Part shown: piece by piece, positions 1-9,418 of the stretch
Position numbering within the stretch: position 1 is the stretch's first letter
Layout of the letters: every line of letters begins with the position of its first letter
Assembly: GCA_024867545.1 (NCBI GenBank)
Contig: JANFNE010000010.1
Span: 1-64,000 of the forward strand
Direction: 5' to 3'
Source: Phytopythium helicoides
Taxonomy: Eukaryota > Oomycota > Peronosporomycetes > Pythiales > Pythiaceae
DNA: 64,000 nt
Made by a program: the position numbers and the translations under genes
Notes under the pieces: generated by a model
What the model saw: only the letters and a program-made list of their open reading frames with translations
What the model was told of the DNA's origin: nothing
Database searches by the model: none

Positions 1-1
1 C

Positions 2-483
2 ACGAGCATCGGCATGCCGACGCTCACGGTGCTGAGCGAGCAGTCGGCGTCCATGATCGGCAAGGTGCGTGACGTCCGCGGCGGTCCACAGTGTGGACGC
101 CCATACTAACGCGTCCACCATTGGCGCAGTGGGCCATGTGCGGCACCATCATGCTCTTCGGTGTCGGCACGACCTCGCTCTTCCACTTGCTCTTCAAGCC
201 CTACGTGCTGCGTATGTGGCTGTCCCCTGAGGGCGCGGCCGACACACGCGTGACGGTCGAGACGCTCACGCTGTTGGCACTTCCCACGCGCTCGAGCTTC
301 CTGCTCTCCGACGTCGCCAAGCCCGAGCCGTCCATGCACCCGATGCTGTCCTTCCAGGCGCGCGGCCGCAACTACTTCATCCACCCAGAGTGCTTCGAAG
401 ACGACGAGCTGCTTAAGAAGCTGCTAGGCGCCGACTACAAGCGCCCCGAGCGCGTCGACAAGCTCGAGGATGACGACGAGTAG
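2..483 (+). CDS. TMEM70-like mitochondrial inner-membrane protein, 3' part
   Basis: Only the 3' part is in the window. Exons 2..64 and 130..483 join in phase 0 across a 65-nt GT-AG intron (65..129), and the stop is TAG at 481-483. The visible protein has a hydrophobic stretch (around TIMLFGVGTTSLFHLLF), then a KPYVLRMW motif followed by a beta-rich domain ending in an acidic tail. The order transmembrane segment, K-x-YV-x-R, then 'TLLALPTR' and 'HPECF' matches the TMEM70/TMEM186/TMEM223 family, whose members help assemble mitochondrial respiratory complexes (TMEM70: ATP synthase and complex I). The assignment rests on remembered family pattern, not on a search. The start codon and any mitochondrial presequence lie off the left edge. 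It ends 70 bp from the convergent FOP gene. Another member of the TMEM70/186/223 group is the main alternative. Confidence 0.65.
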
Positions 484-553
484 CACACAAGCTTAACCAC
501 AATGATCACTTCTGCATTGTGCCGAGTCAAACCTACCAGCGTATATGCACGCT

Positions 554-2277
554 TCACCACGGCCGCTCCACGGGCTCGACGTAGTCATAGCTGTTGAGCA
601 CGTCCTCGCTCGCCACTGCTCGATCGTCCTGCAGCTCGGTAGGAACTGCCAGCTCCTGTTTATCTTCGTCGCCCCCTGGCTTTTTGCTCTTTATTTCATC
701 CTCCTCTTCTTCTTCAGACTCCTGCGCCATCGAATCGACCTCCTCTGACACCTCACTCGCAATTTCCTCTTCCTCTTCAAAGTCGCTGCTGCCATACCCA
801 TCGCCATCACCATCCTCGTCTGCGTCGCCATCCGTTTCCCTCTGGAGCTCGAGCTGCAATGAAGCCTTGAGCTGCTGCAGTGTGCCCGTGTCATCCTCGG
901 CCTCCATAGCTTTAAGCTTGGCATCCAACGAGCTGAGCCGCGCAGCTTCTTCTTCCTGTTCGGCCGCACAATTCGATACAGAATCAGCTCGAGATACCAA
1001 CGTCGCAATTTCCACTCAACGACTCACCGGATCAAAATCGTCATCTCTTAAGTCGTCGTCTTCGTGATCACTGCCAGGCGTAGATAGCGCGACGGAGTCG
1101 AGGGGATGAGATGGGGGCATCATGCGTGTTGGAACAGGCGGAGGGAGCGCCTCGTTCTCTTCGTCGCCACGGTGGAGGGGAGGCAAAGTACTTGGTGTGG
1201 TGTTGACCGGGTCCACAGACGATTCAAAGTCCGACGCACTGGCGTAGTCGTCCGCTATACTTTCTTCCATTACACTCTCCTCCAACTCAACTTCTTCGTC
1301 GCCCTCGTCTTCCTCATTCTTAATAGCGCCTTCGTTCACTTTTGCTTTCTCCGTGCCACAATTCTCTTCATCTGCATCATTTTCCTCAGTCTTAGTGCTG
1401 GCTGGGCTCACAACAACAGTCTGTTGGGTGACGTAGTTGTCTTCTTCATCTTCATCCGAGTCATGCACCTGAAACGTGCCAGTGGTGAACGTATTACTCG
1501 ACCTTGTGACATCGACTTCGCCTTCCTTGTGATCAATTTCCTGTCGAATCACGGGTGGAGCCTCACTATCCCTACCTTTCGGGGTTTCGTGCTCATCCTC
1601 ATCCTCATCGGCAGCCTCTTCATCTACGCTGATCGCTTCCTCTTCAATCGAATGGCTTTCTTCTTCCGTCAAATCCTTTTGTTTTTCTTCGTTAGCTTCA
1701 TCTTGACGCGCAAGACTCGCCGATCGGAAGCGCAATGCTGCGGAAGTGACACCAAAGTCTTCAACTTGTGGCTGCGGCGCTACTGTAGCAACTGAGATCT
1801 GTTTTTCTTCATGCCGAGCGAGTCGCTCCTGAACGAGCTGAAGTAATGCAGGGGTGTCTGGCTCTCCCCTTAGTCCTAGCTTTTCAGCGAGTTTGTTTCC
1901 GCGCAGCGGCAGGTCAGTGCTCGACTCGAGATCAGCCTCGGCACGCAACACTAAAAGGGAGTGATTCCATTGAAAGAACGCGAAGCACTCCGACACCAGC
2001 TCCATGGTCGTAGCAGCCACTTCTGCAGGAAACGCATTCAATGTAGGTCCTGGCTTGTCCGACGTCGGCGGCATCGCTCGGTCATGCATCACACGAAACA
2101 CTGCCGCACGAAGCTCTGCCTGTGTAGACACGTACGGCGATATCAGCGAAGCCAGGAATCGTCATTCAGAAGATTGAGTCGCACCTTGATCTTGGCGAGC
2201 ACGCCCTGCTCCGCGAGTGCAGCCGTCACTTGCTGCTTGAGTGCGAGCTCATCTGGCGTCGCCAACACTTCCATCAT
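554..2277 (-). CDS. CEP43: FOP/CEP43-like centrosome and basal-body protein
   Basis: Three exons: 2277..2185, 2119..1028 and 955..554, with introns of 65 and 72 nt, both in phase 0 with canonical borders. The N-terminus (GVLAKIK joined to AELRAAVF) followed by a LisH-type segment around 'ECFAFFQWNHSLLVL' and 'LPLRGNKLAEKLGL' closely follows human FOP (FGFR1OP/CEP43), whose N-terminus dimerises and anchors it at centrioles. The rest is acidic and low in complexity, as in FOP. I chose the ATG at 2277 because its distance to the GVL motif fits the family; a second ATG follows at 2274. FOP proteins act at centrioles and ciliary bases, which fits an organism with flagellated zoospores. The gene converges on the TMEM70-like gene. 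The domain call is firm; the long acidic tail carries no further signal. Confidence 0.8.
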
Positions 2278-2501
2278 TGCGATTACTGTAGCTGTTGAAG
2301 CAAGATTGCGAGAAGACGTCGAGTGGGAAAAGCCGCTCAGCTCAAGCAAGTGGAGAACGAAGCGAGGAGATATGGTATATATTTACGCGGTTTGTGCCTC
2401 CATCCTTGCATCTCGCAACGCAGGAAAGCGAGATGACTGAACAATGAGATCGATTTGATCACAGCGCAATGCTATTTGGTGCCAACTTCAACATGCTCGT
2501 C

Positions 2502-5251
2502 TCATGCCGTCGCTCGCCGACGCTCCGTACGAAGCACGTCGCCGTCGGCGCAAATGTCGTCGTACAGGCGCTCGAACGTTTGCGATGAGAACGGGGTGTA
2601 CCCTGCCGCGTACGTCCACAAACATGTTGTGAGCTCGTCCCACTCGTGGTCGTCTATTGGTTTGCCACTGCCACTTGCGCTGCCTGCATCTGGTTCGGCC
2701 TTGAGCACAATCTTGTCGATCGCCTCGCCAATCGTGGTCACGTATTTGTAGACCTTTTCGACCACGACGCTATCCTTCTGGTCCTTCGACCACTTCGCCA
2801 TAATTTTCATCTTCTTGAGAACTTGGCGGATTTCCTTCAACTTTTTGTTCGGCTTCCACTTGTTGTAGCTCTCGTCGTCCGTCAGCAGTTCTCTCCTGCT
2901 AGGTTGAGAGCGGCTCGCTGAGGCACTGCTCGGTCGATCGCTGCTGCTCTTGTGGCGCTTTCTTGACGACTCGCCACCGGAGTCTTCCCGTTCAATGGAT
3001 GCTGAGCGCTTGCTGCTTGTGATGCTGCTACTGCGCTGACTCTTTCCACTGGACGATGGGCGGATGGGGGAAGTGGGCCGACTGGAGCTCCGCGACTTCG
3101 ACACCGGTCGCTCTGGCTCGGTGCCAATCTCACCATCCTCGGGCTCGTCATTGTCATTCGACGAACTTGCAGCGGATGACTTGCGATAGCGGCTGCCGCT
3201 GCCTCCATCACTGCCACCAGATCCGCTGTAGTGGCTACCATTGCTGCTCTGGTGAGAAGGCATTCGTCGGATGGAATCCTCTGGGATGGAGCTCGAGTTG
3301 GCAATACCAGCTTGCTGCCGAGCGGCTGCACGCTCTGCTGCGCGCTGCATACGGCCACTACCAACTCCACTAGTTGCAGAGGCTGCACTCACAATCACAG
3401 GACCACCGCCTTTCCCAGAACCATTTTGGAGGATGGCACTGAATTGGGCACCAAGAGACTGGTTGGAGTTCAGGGGTCCTGATGCCAATACGCTTGCCGC
3501 GTTCACAAACTTGGGCTCGCCACTTTCGTCAGGCGGTGGCAGCCGCTTGAGCAAATTCTCTGCACGCTTCTTCATGCGTTCTCCCTTGAGAGCGCGCTGC
3601 TGGTGAAAATGCAGCAGGTCATCGTTGAGAATATCTTCCCAGCCACCAAACCCGTGGACGTAGATCCCAAGCAACAGAGCTGCGTCCTTGCACGAGTTCC
3701 AATCGTGCTCCTTTTCAGCCCACGTCCAGGCTGGGAAGTCACGGGGGACGCCAAGCATCGGCAAGTCGCACTTCTTGGCGACGAGAACATATGCGCCGTT
3801 GTTGCCGTTCTTGGGGCAGTTGGCCTCCTTCAGTGCGCGCTGAACTGCAACGCGGAGCTTTAGGTTTTCATACAGACGCTCGATCACTTGCGACGGTTTG
3901 ATCTCGACGTCGTAGAACTTGATGCTGTCCTGCTTATTCTCCACAGCGGTTTGTGCGCGCTCGGCAATTTCTGTTGCGATCTGAAGCAATCTAGTTGTCG
4001 TCATTTTTGTGGTACTCTGGAGGCTTGAGCGCTCGACGAAGTTGGGCTGCTTGTACTCGTCCGCGAACGACGGCGAGTTCGGGAACATGTCGACATCCGT
4101 CAAATCTCCGTACCTGGACATTCCACGCAGCAGTGCTCGAACTACTCGCCCATCTGGTCGAGCATCCACCACCTTCGGCTCGATTTTCGGCTCCATCCGC
4201 GCAGTTGAGCTGAGTGAGCTCGACAAGCCACCAATAGACGACCCTGGCTCACTGCGAGTGTCTCCTGAAATGGAGTCTGTCCAGGATCGAACACAACTAA
4301 GTCAGTCCCAAGACTTAAATGCAACCCCTTCTCGAGGGACATCAACAGGCTAGTACCGTGATCGCTCACGCCGCCTCCGGACGGCTTTATGACCTTCCCG
4401 GCCGAAATGTTGGTCACGATGCCCCCTGCAGCACCTGAGCCCGTCGACCCTGCCATTCCTCCAGCCCCAGGCTTCCTCCCTTTTGCATTCGGCGCCGCGG
4501 CGCTCGCATTGGACCTTCGTCCCTTGAGCTTGATCTCCAGACGGTCTCTCGCCGACACTGGCTTCCGGACGATGTTGCGCGCGTTGGCTCCAATGCCGCC
4601 TCCCAGCTGCTGGGACATCACGGCGACCGGGTCGCTGACGGTAGATCCCCCGGACTCTGGCGAGCGCACGGGGGATCCGCGCGGGGGCGGGCTGGAGCGC
4701 GCGGCCAGCGTTCCGTTCGACGCGCTCCCTGGCGCGGGCTTGACGCCTCTCCTGCGCTGCAGGTCTCTCTGGATCTCCTCGATGGTGCGTCTGTCGCGCT
4801 TCTTGGTGCCGAGCGCCATGAAGTCTGCCTTCTGCGCCGAGATCTGCTCGCGGAAGCGCGCGGCCGCGCGGTTCGGGTTGACGTGCATCTCCGCGGCGCT
4901 GGCCTGCGCGAGCGCGCTGCGGCTGAAGCTGTGGGCGTGCGACTGGCCGTCGGAGGCGCGCGCGGCCGCGCCCGAGCCCGCCGCGGCCTCCTCGCGGGGC
5001 TTGTCGCCCTCCTCGCCCTCGTTCTCCGACTCCGAGTCGCTCGACGAGTCGGACGACGACGATCCAGAGCTGGAGGACGACGAGTCGTCCGAGCTCGAGC
5101 TCTTGCGTGCGTCCTCATCCTCCTCGTCGGCGCGCGGGCGCTCCTCGTCGTCGCTCATGGCGCTCGCTGCCGCTGGACGGGGCGCCTTCGGTCGCGGTCC
5201 CGGCACGTTCGCGACTGCGGTTTCCGAACCCCCAGCGTGTCCGAACACCAT
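2502..5251 (-). CDS. CHD1-type SANT-SLIDE plus CHCT protein lacking chromodomains and ATPase
   Basis: Two exons, 5251..4357 and 4276..2502, joined in phase 1 across an 80-nt intron (4277..4356; branch-like CTGAC and a CAG acceptor). The first exon is low-complexity (Ser/Asp/Glu and Ala/Pro rich) with a helical 'AARFREQISAQ' segment. The second exon begins with a CHD1-like DNA-binding region: 'RVVRALLRGMSRYGD', 'IKFYDVEIKPSQVIERL', and 'LLLGIYVHGFGGWEDIL' followed by 'RAENLLKRL', which is the SANT-SLIDE signature of CHD1/CHD2. After a Ser-rich linker comes a CHCT (DUF4208) domain: 'KLKEIRQVLKKM' to 'CLWTYAAGYTPF' and 'FERLYDDI'. No SNF2 helicase or chromodomain is present. Starts at 5251 or 5158 are possible. 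In CHD1 these modules bind linker DNA and regulate remodelling. A free-standing version could act in trans or be a split CHD1; that is inference. Confidence 0.75.
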
Positions 5252-5400
5252 GCGCACGACGGTGTGATTGGTCGAAAATCGAGATATGTATAAATAATGA
5301 CCAATGGAAGGGAGGGATGGGAGGAAGCGCCGCGCGCGATTGGAGGAAAAGCGGACGGTGACCCCCCTGCTGCCGGCGCGGGCCAGCACTTTGGACGGAC
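5252..5400. promoter_or_regulatory. Short divergent promoter with CCAAT boxes
   Basis: This 149-bp spacer separates the CHD1-C gene on the minus strand from GEP4 on the plus strand. It holds ATTGG at 5267-5271, a TATA-like run at 5285-5298, CCAAT at 5301-5305 and ATTGG at 5339-5343. Two opposed CCAAT boxes around the A/T-rich core suggest a shared bidirectional promoter. No transcription start can be read from sequence. Confidence 0.5.
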
Positions 5401-6353
5401 ATGAAGGGGCTCAACCTGCGCGGCGTGACCGAGTTCTGCCGCGTGCTGGTGCGCGAGCCGCAGCTGCTGCTGCCGCAGGTGTCAGTGCGAGGTGAGGGAG
5501 TGCGAGTGTCTGGCGCGTCGATCAAGCCGCCTCCGGCTCTTGTAGGCGCTCTGCAGCTGCTAATCGACCACATTGTGCGCACCGTCCAGACCTGGGAGAC
5601 GTGCCGTTCCAGGCGCTCAAGGACCGCGGCTTCCAAGGCGTCGTGTTCGACAAGGACAACACGCTGACAGTTCCGCACCACCACCAAGTGCCTGCCCATC
5701 TGCAGGTGCGTGCCGACGGTGTCGTTGCTTTCAGCCCAAGGTGCTGGGCACCAACTGCGCTTGCATCGTATCGCAGAGCTCGCTGGACGAGTGCAAACGC
5801 GTGTTTGGGGACCGTGTGGTCATCTTCTCCAACTCGGCTGGGTCCAATGATGACCCGGGGTTCGTGGAGGCCGCGCAGATCGAGGCCGGGCTCAGCGTCG
5901 CTGTATTACGCCACAACCAGAAGGTGGAGCTGACACGCCAGTTGATGCATGGCTTTGACTGTTGGTAACACGGGTGCTGATACGATCCATTCTGTTCTGG
6001 AGTAGAAGCCTGGCGGGATCGAGCACGTGCGCGAGTTCTTTGACAACGTGGATCCCTCGAAGCTTGTCATGGTCGGCGACCGATACTCGACAGACGTGCT
6101 GTTCGGCAACATGAACGGTGGGTCTGCTCAATCAATGCAAACTCTTTGCCATTTCGTGCCGCTGACTGTGCTTTCATGTGATTGTTGATACACAGGCATG
6201 CTGACAGTGCGCACCGAGCAGTTCTCGCTGGACGGCGAGAACATCGTGAACCGCCAGCTCCAGCGCGTGGAGAAGGCGTTCGTACGGCTGCTGGAGCGGT
6301 CAGGCGTGACTCCGCCGCCTCATCCACTGTGGCCCGCTCAGAGTCCGCCATGA
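5401..6353 (+). CDS. GEP4: Mitochondrial phosphatidylglycerophosphatase (HAD family, GEP4-like)
   Basis: Five exons: 5401..5491, 5590..5705, 5777..5923, 6006..6117 and 6196..6353. They join in frame to a 207-residue protein, close to the roughly 185 residues of yeast Gep4. It has the HAD motif I 'FDKDNTLT', motif II 'IFSNSAGS', a lysine in 'RHNQKKPGG' and motif III 'VMVGDRYSTDVLFGN'. Gep4 and its bacterial relatives remove phosphate from phosphatidylglycerol phosphate to give phosphatidylglycerol, the precursor of cardiolipin, on the matrix side of the inner membrane. The N-terminal 'LNLRGVTEFCRVLVREPQLLLPQVSVR' resembles the membrane-contacting start of other family members. Introns are 98, 71, 82 and 78 nt. 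Transcription probably starts in the short divergent promoter upstream. The assignment is strong on motifs and length. Confidence 0.88.
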
Positions 6354-7717
6354 CTCTGCCAAGCTCAGCCGCCAAGATGTCAATGCAGATACTTTAGATA
6401 GACCGCCATCTCGATGATCCCGTCGCGAGCGTCGTTACTCACTACGTCGTTCGACCACCCAGCCTCTCAGTCGGGATTTGATGCTGGTAGATGGACGCTA
6501 CCAGCTCGCGATTGCTTGTCAAACTCCTGCATTGCGACGCGGTGGCCATCAGGTCCGCCGCGGAGCTGGCAGCATCGGCTGGCTAGCCATCTATTATGAT
6601 AAAGGAGCGACAATATCACAGCAGAGCTGTCAATGCTTTCGCAATGGCCGTCTGACGCCTCCATCAGGCACTAACGGGGGAGTCGCGCCATGATGTCGGC
6701 CAGAGCGTGGCCACCGAAGTTAGCGGAGCTCTTCGGCACTACTGTATCGGAGCGGCAAAGTGTGGAATCGTTTCTGCAAAAAAAAAAAAACTACGGTACA
6801 TCGCAAACCGTCTGATATGCCATCGACGATACGCGTCTCTGATTGGCTGGAAATAGGTTTTGAAGCCACCTGCTGTCAGCCGTGTCTCTTCAGGATGCAA
6901 CCTCAACGGCAACCTGTTCTAGTGCAACTAAAAAATCTACTGTACTCAAGACGGAATTTCGTGTGCATGCAGGTGGTCGCTGCTGTCACAGCGGAAAGCA
7001 CCTGGAGTTAAAGGGGGTTGCGGCACTTTGCCAAGTGTTCTTTACCATTCGGTACGTACAGATTGGCCAAAGCTGTCTTCGTCATCATGCAGCGAGCCGA
7101 TGTGTGGGCACACCACGCATACAAGCCGTACCGTACCGAACGCGACAACGCGCCGAGTGGTCCGCCCTGTGGTGGCTGCCAGCCCGGCCGTTTCGTGGCC
7201 GGCCCGTAGTTTACGAGCGGCCGTGTGGACACAGCCGGAAGTTTTCCGGCCGCCATGCCGCTGCGCGTCCTCAGTCTCGCTTTTCACTGCTGCTGCAGCA
7301 GTAGCAGCCACCGTACCGCACGGTCCCCGCGCTGGTCTCTGCCGTCGCGCCTTCCCGCCCGACGCCTCGACCCAGCGACGCGCAGACTCTCATTTTTTGG
7401 CGCACGTCGAGCAGGAGTCAAGTCTCCGGCCGTCCGTCCGTCCACACCCGCAGCCGGGTACAGCGCGTTGCACCTCCGCCCAAGGGACGCAGCCGTCCGT
7501 CCGGTAGTTTACGTGCGCGTCAAGGGAAACCCCCGAGCATGCCCGTGTCCATCTCCTTCTACCGCACGGCGAGGTCCACAGCGCCGGGCACCGGTGCGTC
7601 CGTTTCCTTTTTTCTTCCCACCGCAACGGCCGCGGCCGCAGTCGTCCGCAGTCCTCACTTACGCTTTTGCGCCCGACAGCAGCCACACACGGCGTCGTGC
7701 GCCACCACCGCTCGGCC
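6354..7717. other. Intergenic region, no supported gene
   Basis: No reading frame here resembles a protein. The left half has normal composition; the right half is C-rich on the plus strand and probably forms the 5' leader of the next gene. A run of twelve A lies at 6778-6790. A GTCTCTGATTGGC element at 6835-6847 contains a CCAAT box in reverse and recurs upstream of Rab1. Confidence 0.5.
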
Positions 7718-9259
7718 ATGCGCGGCGTCGGTCCGAGCCCCGCGGACGCGCTGCCGTGCGAGTTCTTCGTCAACATTTGGGGCGGCCACGCGGGCGTCCG
7801 CAGCGGCCGCAAGCGCCGGCCGCAGCGTCCGCTAGTCGACATTGCGCAGGTCGCGCACGTGGTCACCACGCTCTCGGACTTCCGCAACGACTACGCGCCG
7901 CTGCGCATGGCGCTGACCAACCTGTGGGACGACCCGGCGCTGGACGCGGCCGACATCATGTCGCCCATCCGCAGCAAGCGCAGCTTCCACTCGGGCTTCA
8001 GCCTCAACGAGCTCGACGACGAGGACGACAGCGAGGACGAGTCTGCGGACGCGTCCGTGGACGACCGGACGGACGGCGAGTCCTCATCCGTGTCGGCGTC
8101 CATGGTGTCCACGACCTCGGGCTCAGCCAGCGTGTCGGCGCTCTTCCGGCCGGACGCGGCCGCGCAGGTCGTGCTCCCCGCCGCGGCCGGGGATGAGTCC
8201 GGCGCCGCGCTGACCAAGGTGCGGCCGACCGCGGCCGTGGCGGCTCCGCGTGTGCTCAAGGCCGGCGGCGTGGTCTTCTCGGCCGCCGTGCCCGACGCCA
8301 GCGAGTGGACCTGGGCCGTCAAGCTGCTGCTAGCGCTACACGAGCCACTGCGCCACGCGCTGTTCGTGACCGACCGCTTCCTCTCGCAGTGCGTGGCGCA
8401 GTACGCGGCGCTGGCCGCGCAGCCCTCGGCGCGTCCGCAAACCCATCAGGCAAGCCCGCAGCTCGGCCGCAGGGCCAAGCACGCCGCCAAGGACCCGGCT
8501 GCCGCCCTCGAGGCGCACGTCGCCGACTTCTTCACGTGGTTCAAGACGTGCTTCGTGGAGCTGCTGCGCGGCCAGCACGACGTCAAGACGGGCGTGTTGC
8601 TGCCGCTGCTCAGCCTCAAGGCTGACGCGCGCCTCGACGTGCGTGCACGCTACGCCGAGCTCTTCCAACTCGTGGAGCAGACGCAGCAGCTCGAGCACGC
8701 GCTATGCTCGAGCTGCGGCCGCTCCGCGTGGCTGCGCCGCCTCGACGTGCTCCAGAGGGAGCTGCGCACGCTGCACACGGCGCTGCTCGCCACGCTCGCG
8801 CTCGAGGACCGCTACCTCGCGCCAGCGCTCACCAACACCTTCACCGAGACTACTTTCTTCCGCTACGTCATGCCACGTGTCTTCCGCGCCGTGCGCGCCA
8901 AGCGTGTCGTCGTGCCCTGGGTCGTCGAGCGCGCCAAGATCTGGGGCGGCGACAGCGAGCACCAGGCGCTGCTCAACATGCTTCCCTTCTCGGCCAAGCT
9001 GCTCTACCGCAAGATCTGGCGGCCCTTCTTCGTCGCCAACGTCGCCGTCGCCATGAAGAAGCTGCTGGACGTCGGCGATGCAGACGCCAGCGTCAGTGCC
9101 AGCGGATTCGTCAGTGCCAGTGGTTTTGTCGGCGCCAGCGGCTTTGTCGGAGCCAGCGCTAGCGGCAGCATGAGCGTCAGCGCGGGCATTATCAGCAATG
9201 CTGCGAGACGCGCCGCCACCACCTCCGACCGCCGCCAAGAGCGCTGCGGCGTTCAGTAA
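7718..9259 (+). CDS. Helical protein, possibly hemerythrin-like (HHE)
   Basis: A single open exon of 513 residues from the ATG at 7718; the frame is open further upstream but without an ATG. The first 170 residues are polar with an acidic Ser-rich patch. The centre is helical: 'LLLALHEPLRHALF', then 'HVADFFTWFKTCFVELLRGQHDVKTGVLLPLL', then 'LRTLHTALLATLALEDRYLAPAL'. The spacing of His and acidic residues over these helices resembles the H, HxxxE and HxxxxD pattern of hemerythrin-like (HHE) domains, which bind a di-iron centre, but several ligands are not obvious. A Trp-rich helix follows ('VPWVVERAKIWGG'). The C-terminus carries a tandem repeat of 'SASGFVGASGFV' type. There is no signal peptide. 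It converges on the remodeler gene 159 bp away. The family call is tentative. Confidence 0.4.
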   Translation: MRGVGPSPADALPCEFFVNIWGGHAGVRSGRKRRPQRPLVDIAQVAHVVTTLSDFRNDYAPLRMALTNLWDDPALDAADIMSPIRSKRSFHSGFSLNELDDEDDSEDESADASVDDRTDGESSSVSASMVSTTSGSASVSALFRPDAAAQVVLPAAAGDESGAALTKVRPTAAVAAPRVLKAGGVVFSAAVPDASEWTWAVKLLLALHEPLRHALFVTDRFLSQCVAQYAALAAQPSARPQTHQASPQLGRRAKHAAKDPAAALEAHVADFFTWFKTCFVELLRGQHDVKTGVLLPLLSLKADARLDVRARYAELFQLVEQTQQLEHALCSSCGRSAWLRRLDVLQRELRTLHTALLATLALEDRYLAPALTNTFTETTFFRYVMPRVFRAVRAKRVVVPWVVERAKIWGGDSEHQALLNMLPFSAKLLYRKIWRPFFVANVAVAMKKLLDVGDADASVSASGFVSASGFVGASGFVGASASGSMSVSAGIISNAARRAATTSDRRQERCGVQ

Positions 9260-9418
9260 ATGGTTTCGTCAATGGGAATTGCAGTAGATGATCAAGTAGT
9301 GTGTGAGCACTCGTGAGTTGTTTGTTTGAGTTGCAAGGATGTAAAGAGGGCCAAACCGTTTTCGATTAGGCAGATACAGCTAACATACCAAATGCGCTGG
9401 CAGCTCTCGACGAGCCCA

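Noticed and set aside
4389..5267. 292-codon plus-strand frame
   Set aside because: It lies opposite the Ser/Asp-rich exon of the CHD1-C gene and only mirrors its low complexity.
6778..6790. Poly-A run as a possible retrogene tail
   Set aside because: No processed gene copy lies upstream and no target-site duplication is visible; a simple homopolymer is enough.
7225..8196. 323-codon plus-strand frame overlapping the HHE-like gene
   Set aside because: It is Arg/Pro/Gly-rich, as expected for the wrong frame of GC-rich coding sequence; the 7718 frame is longer and has structured helices.
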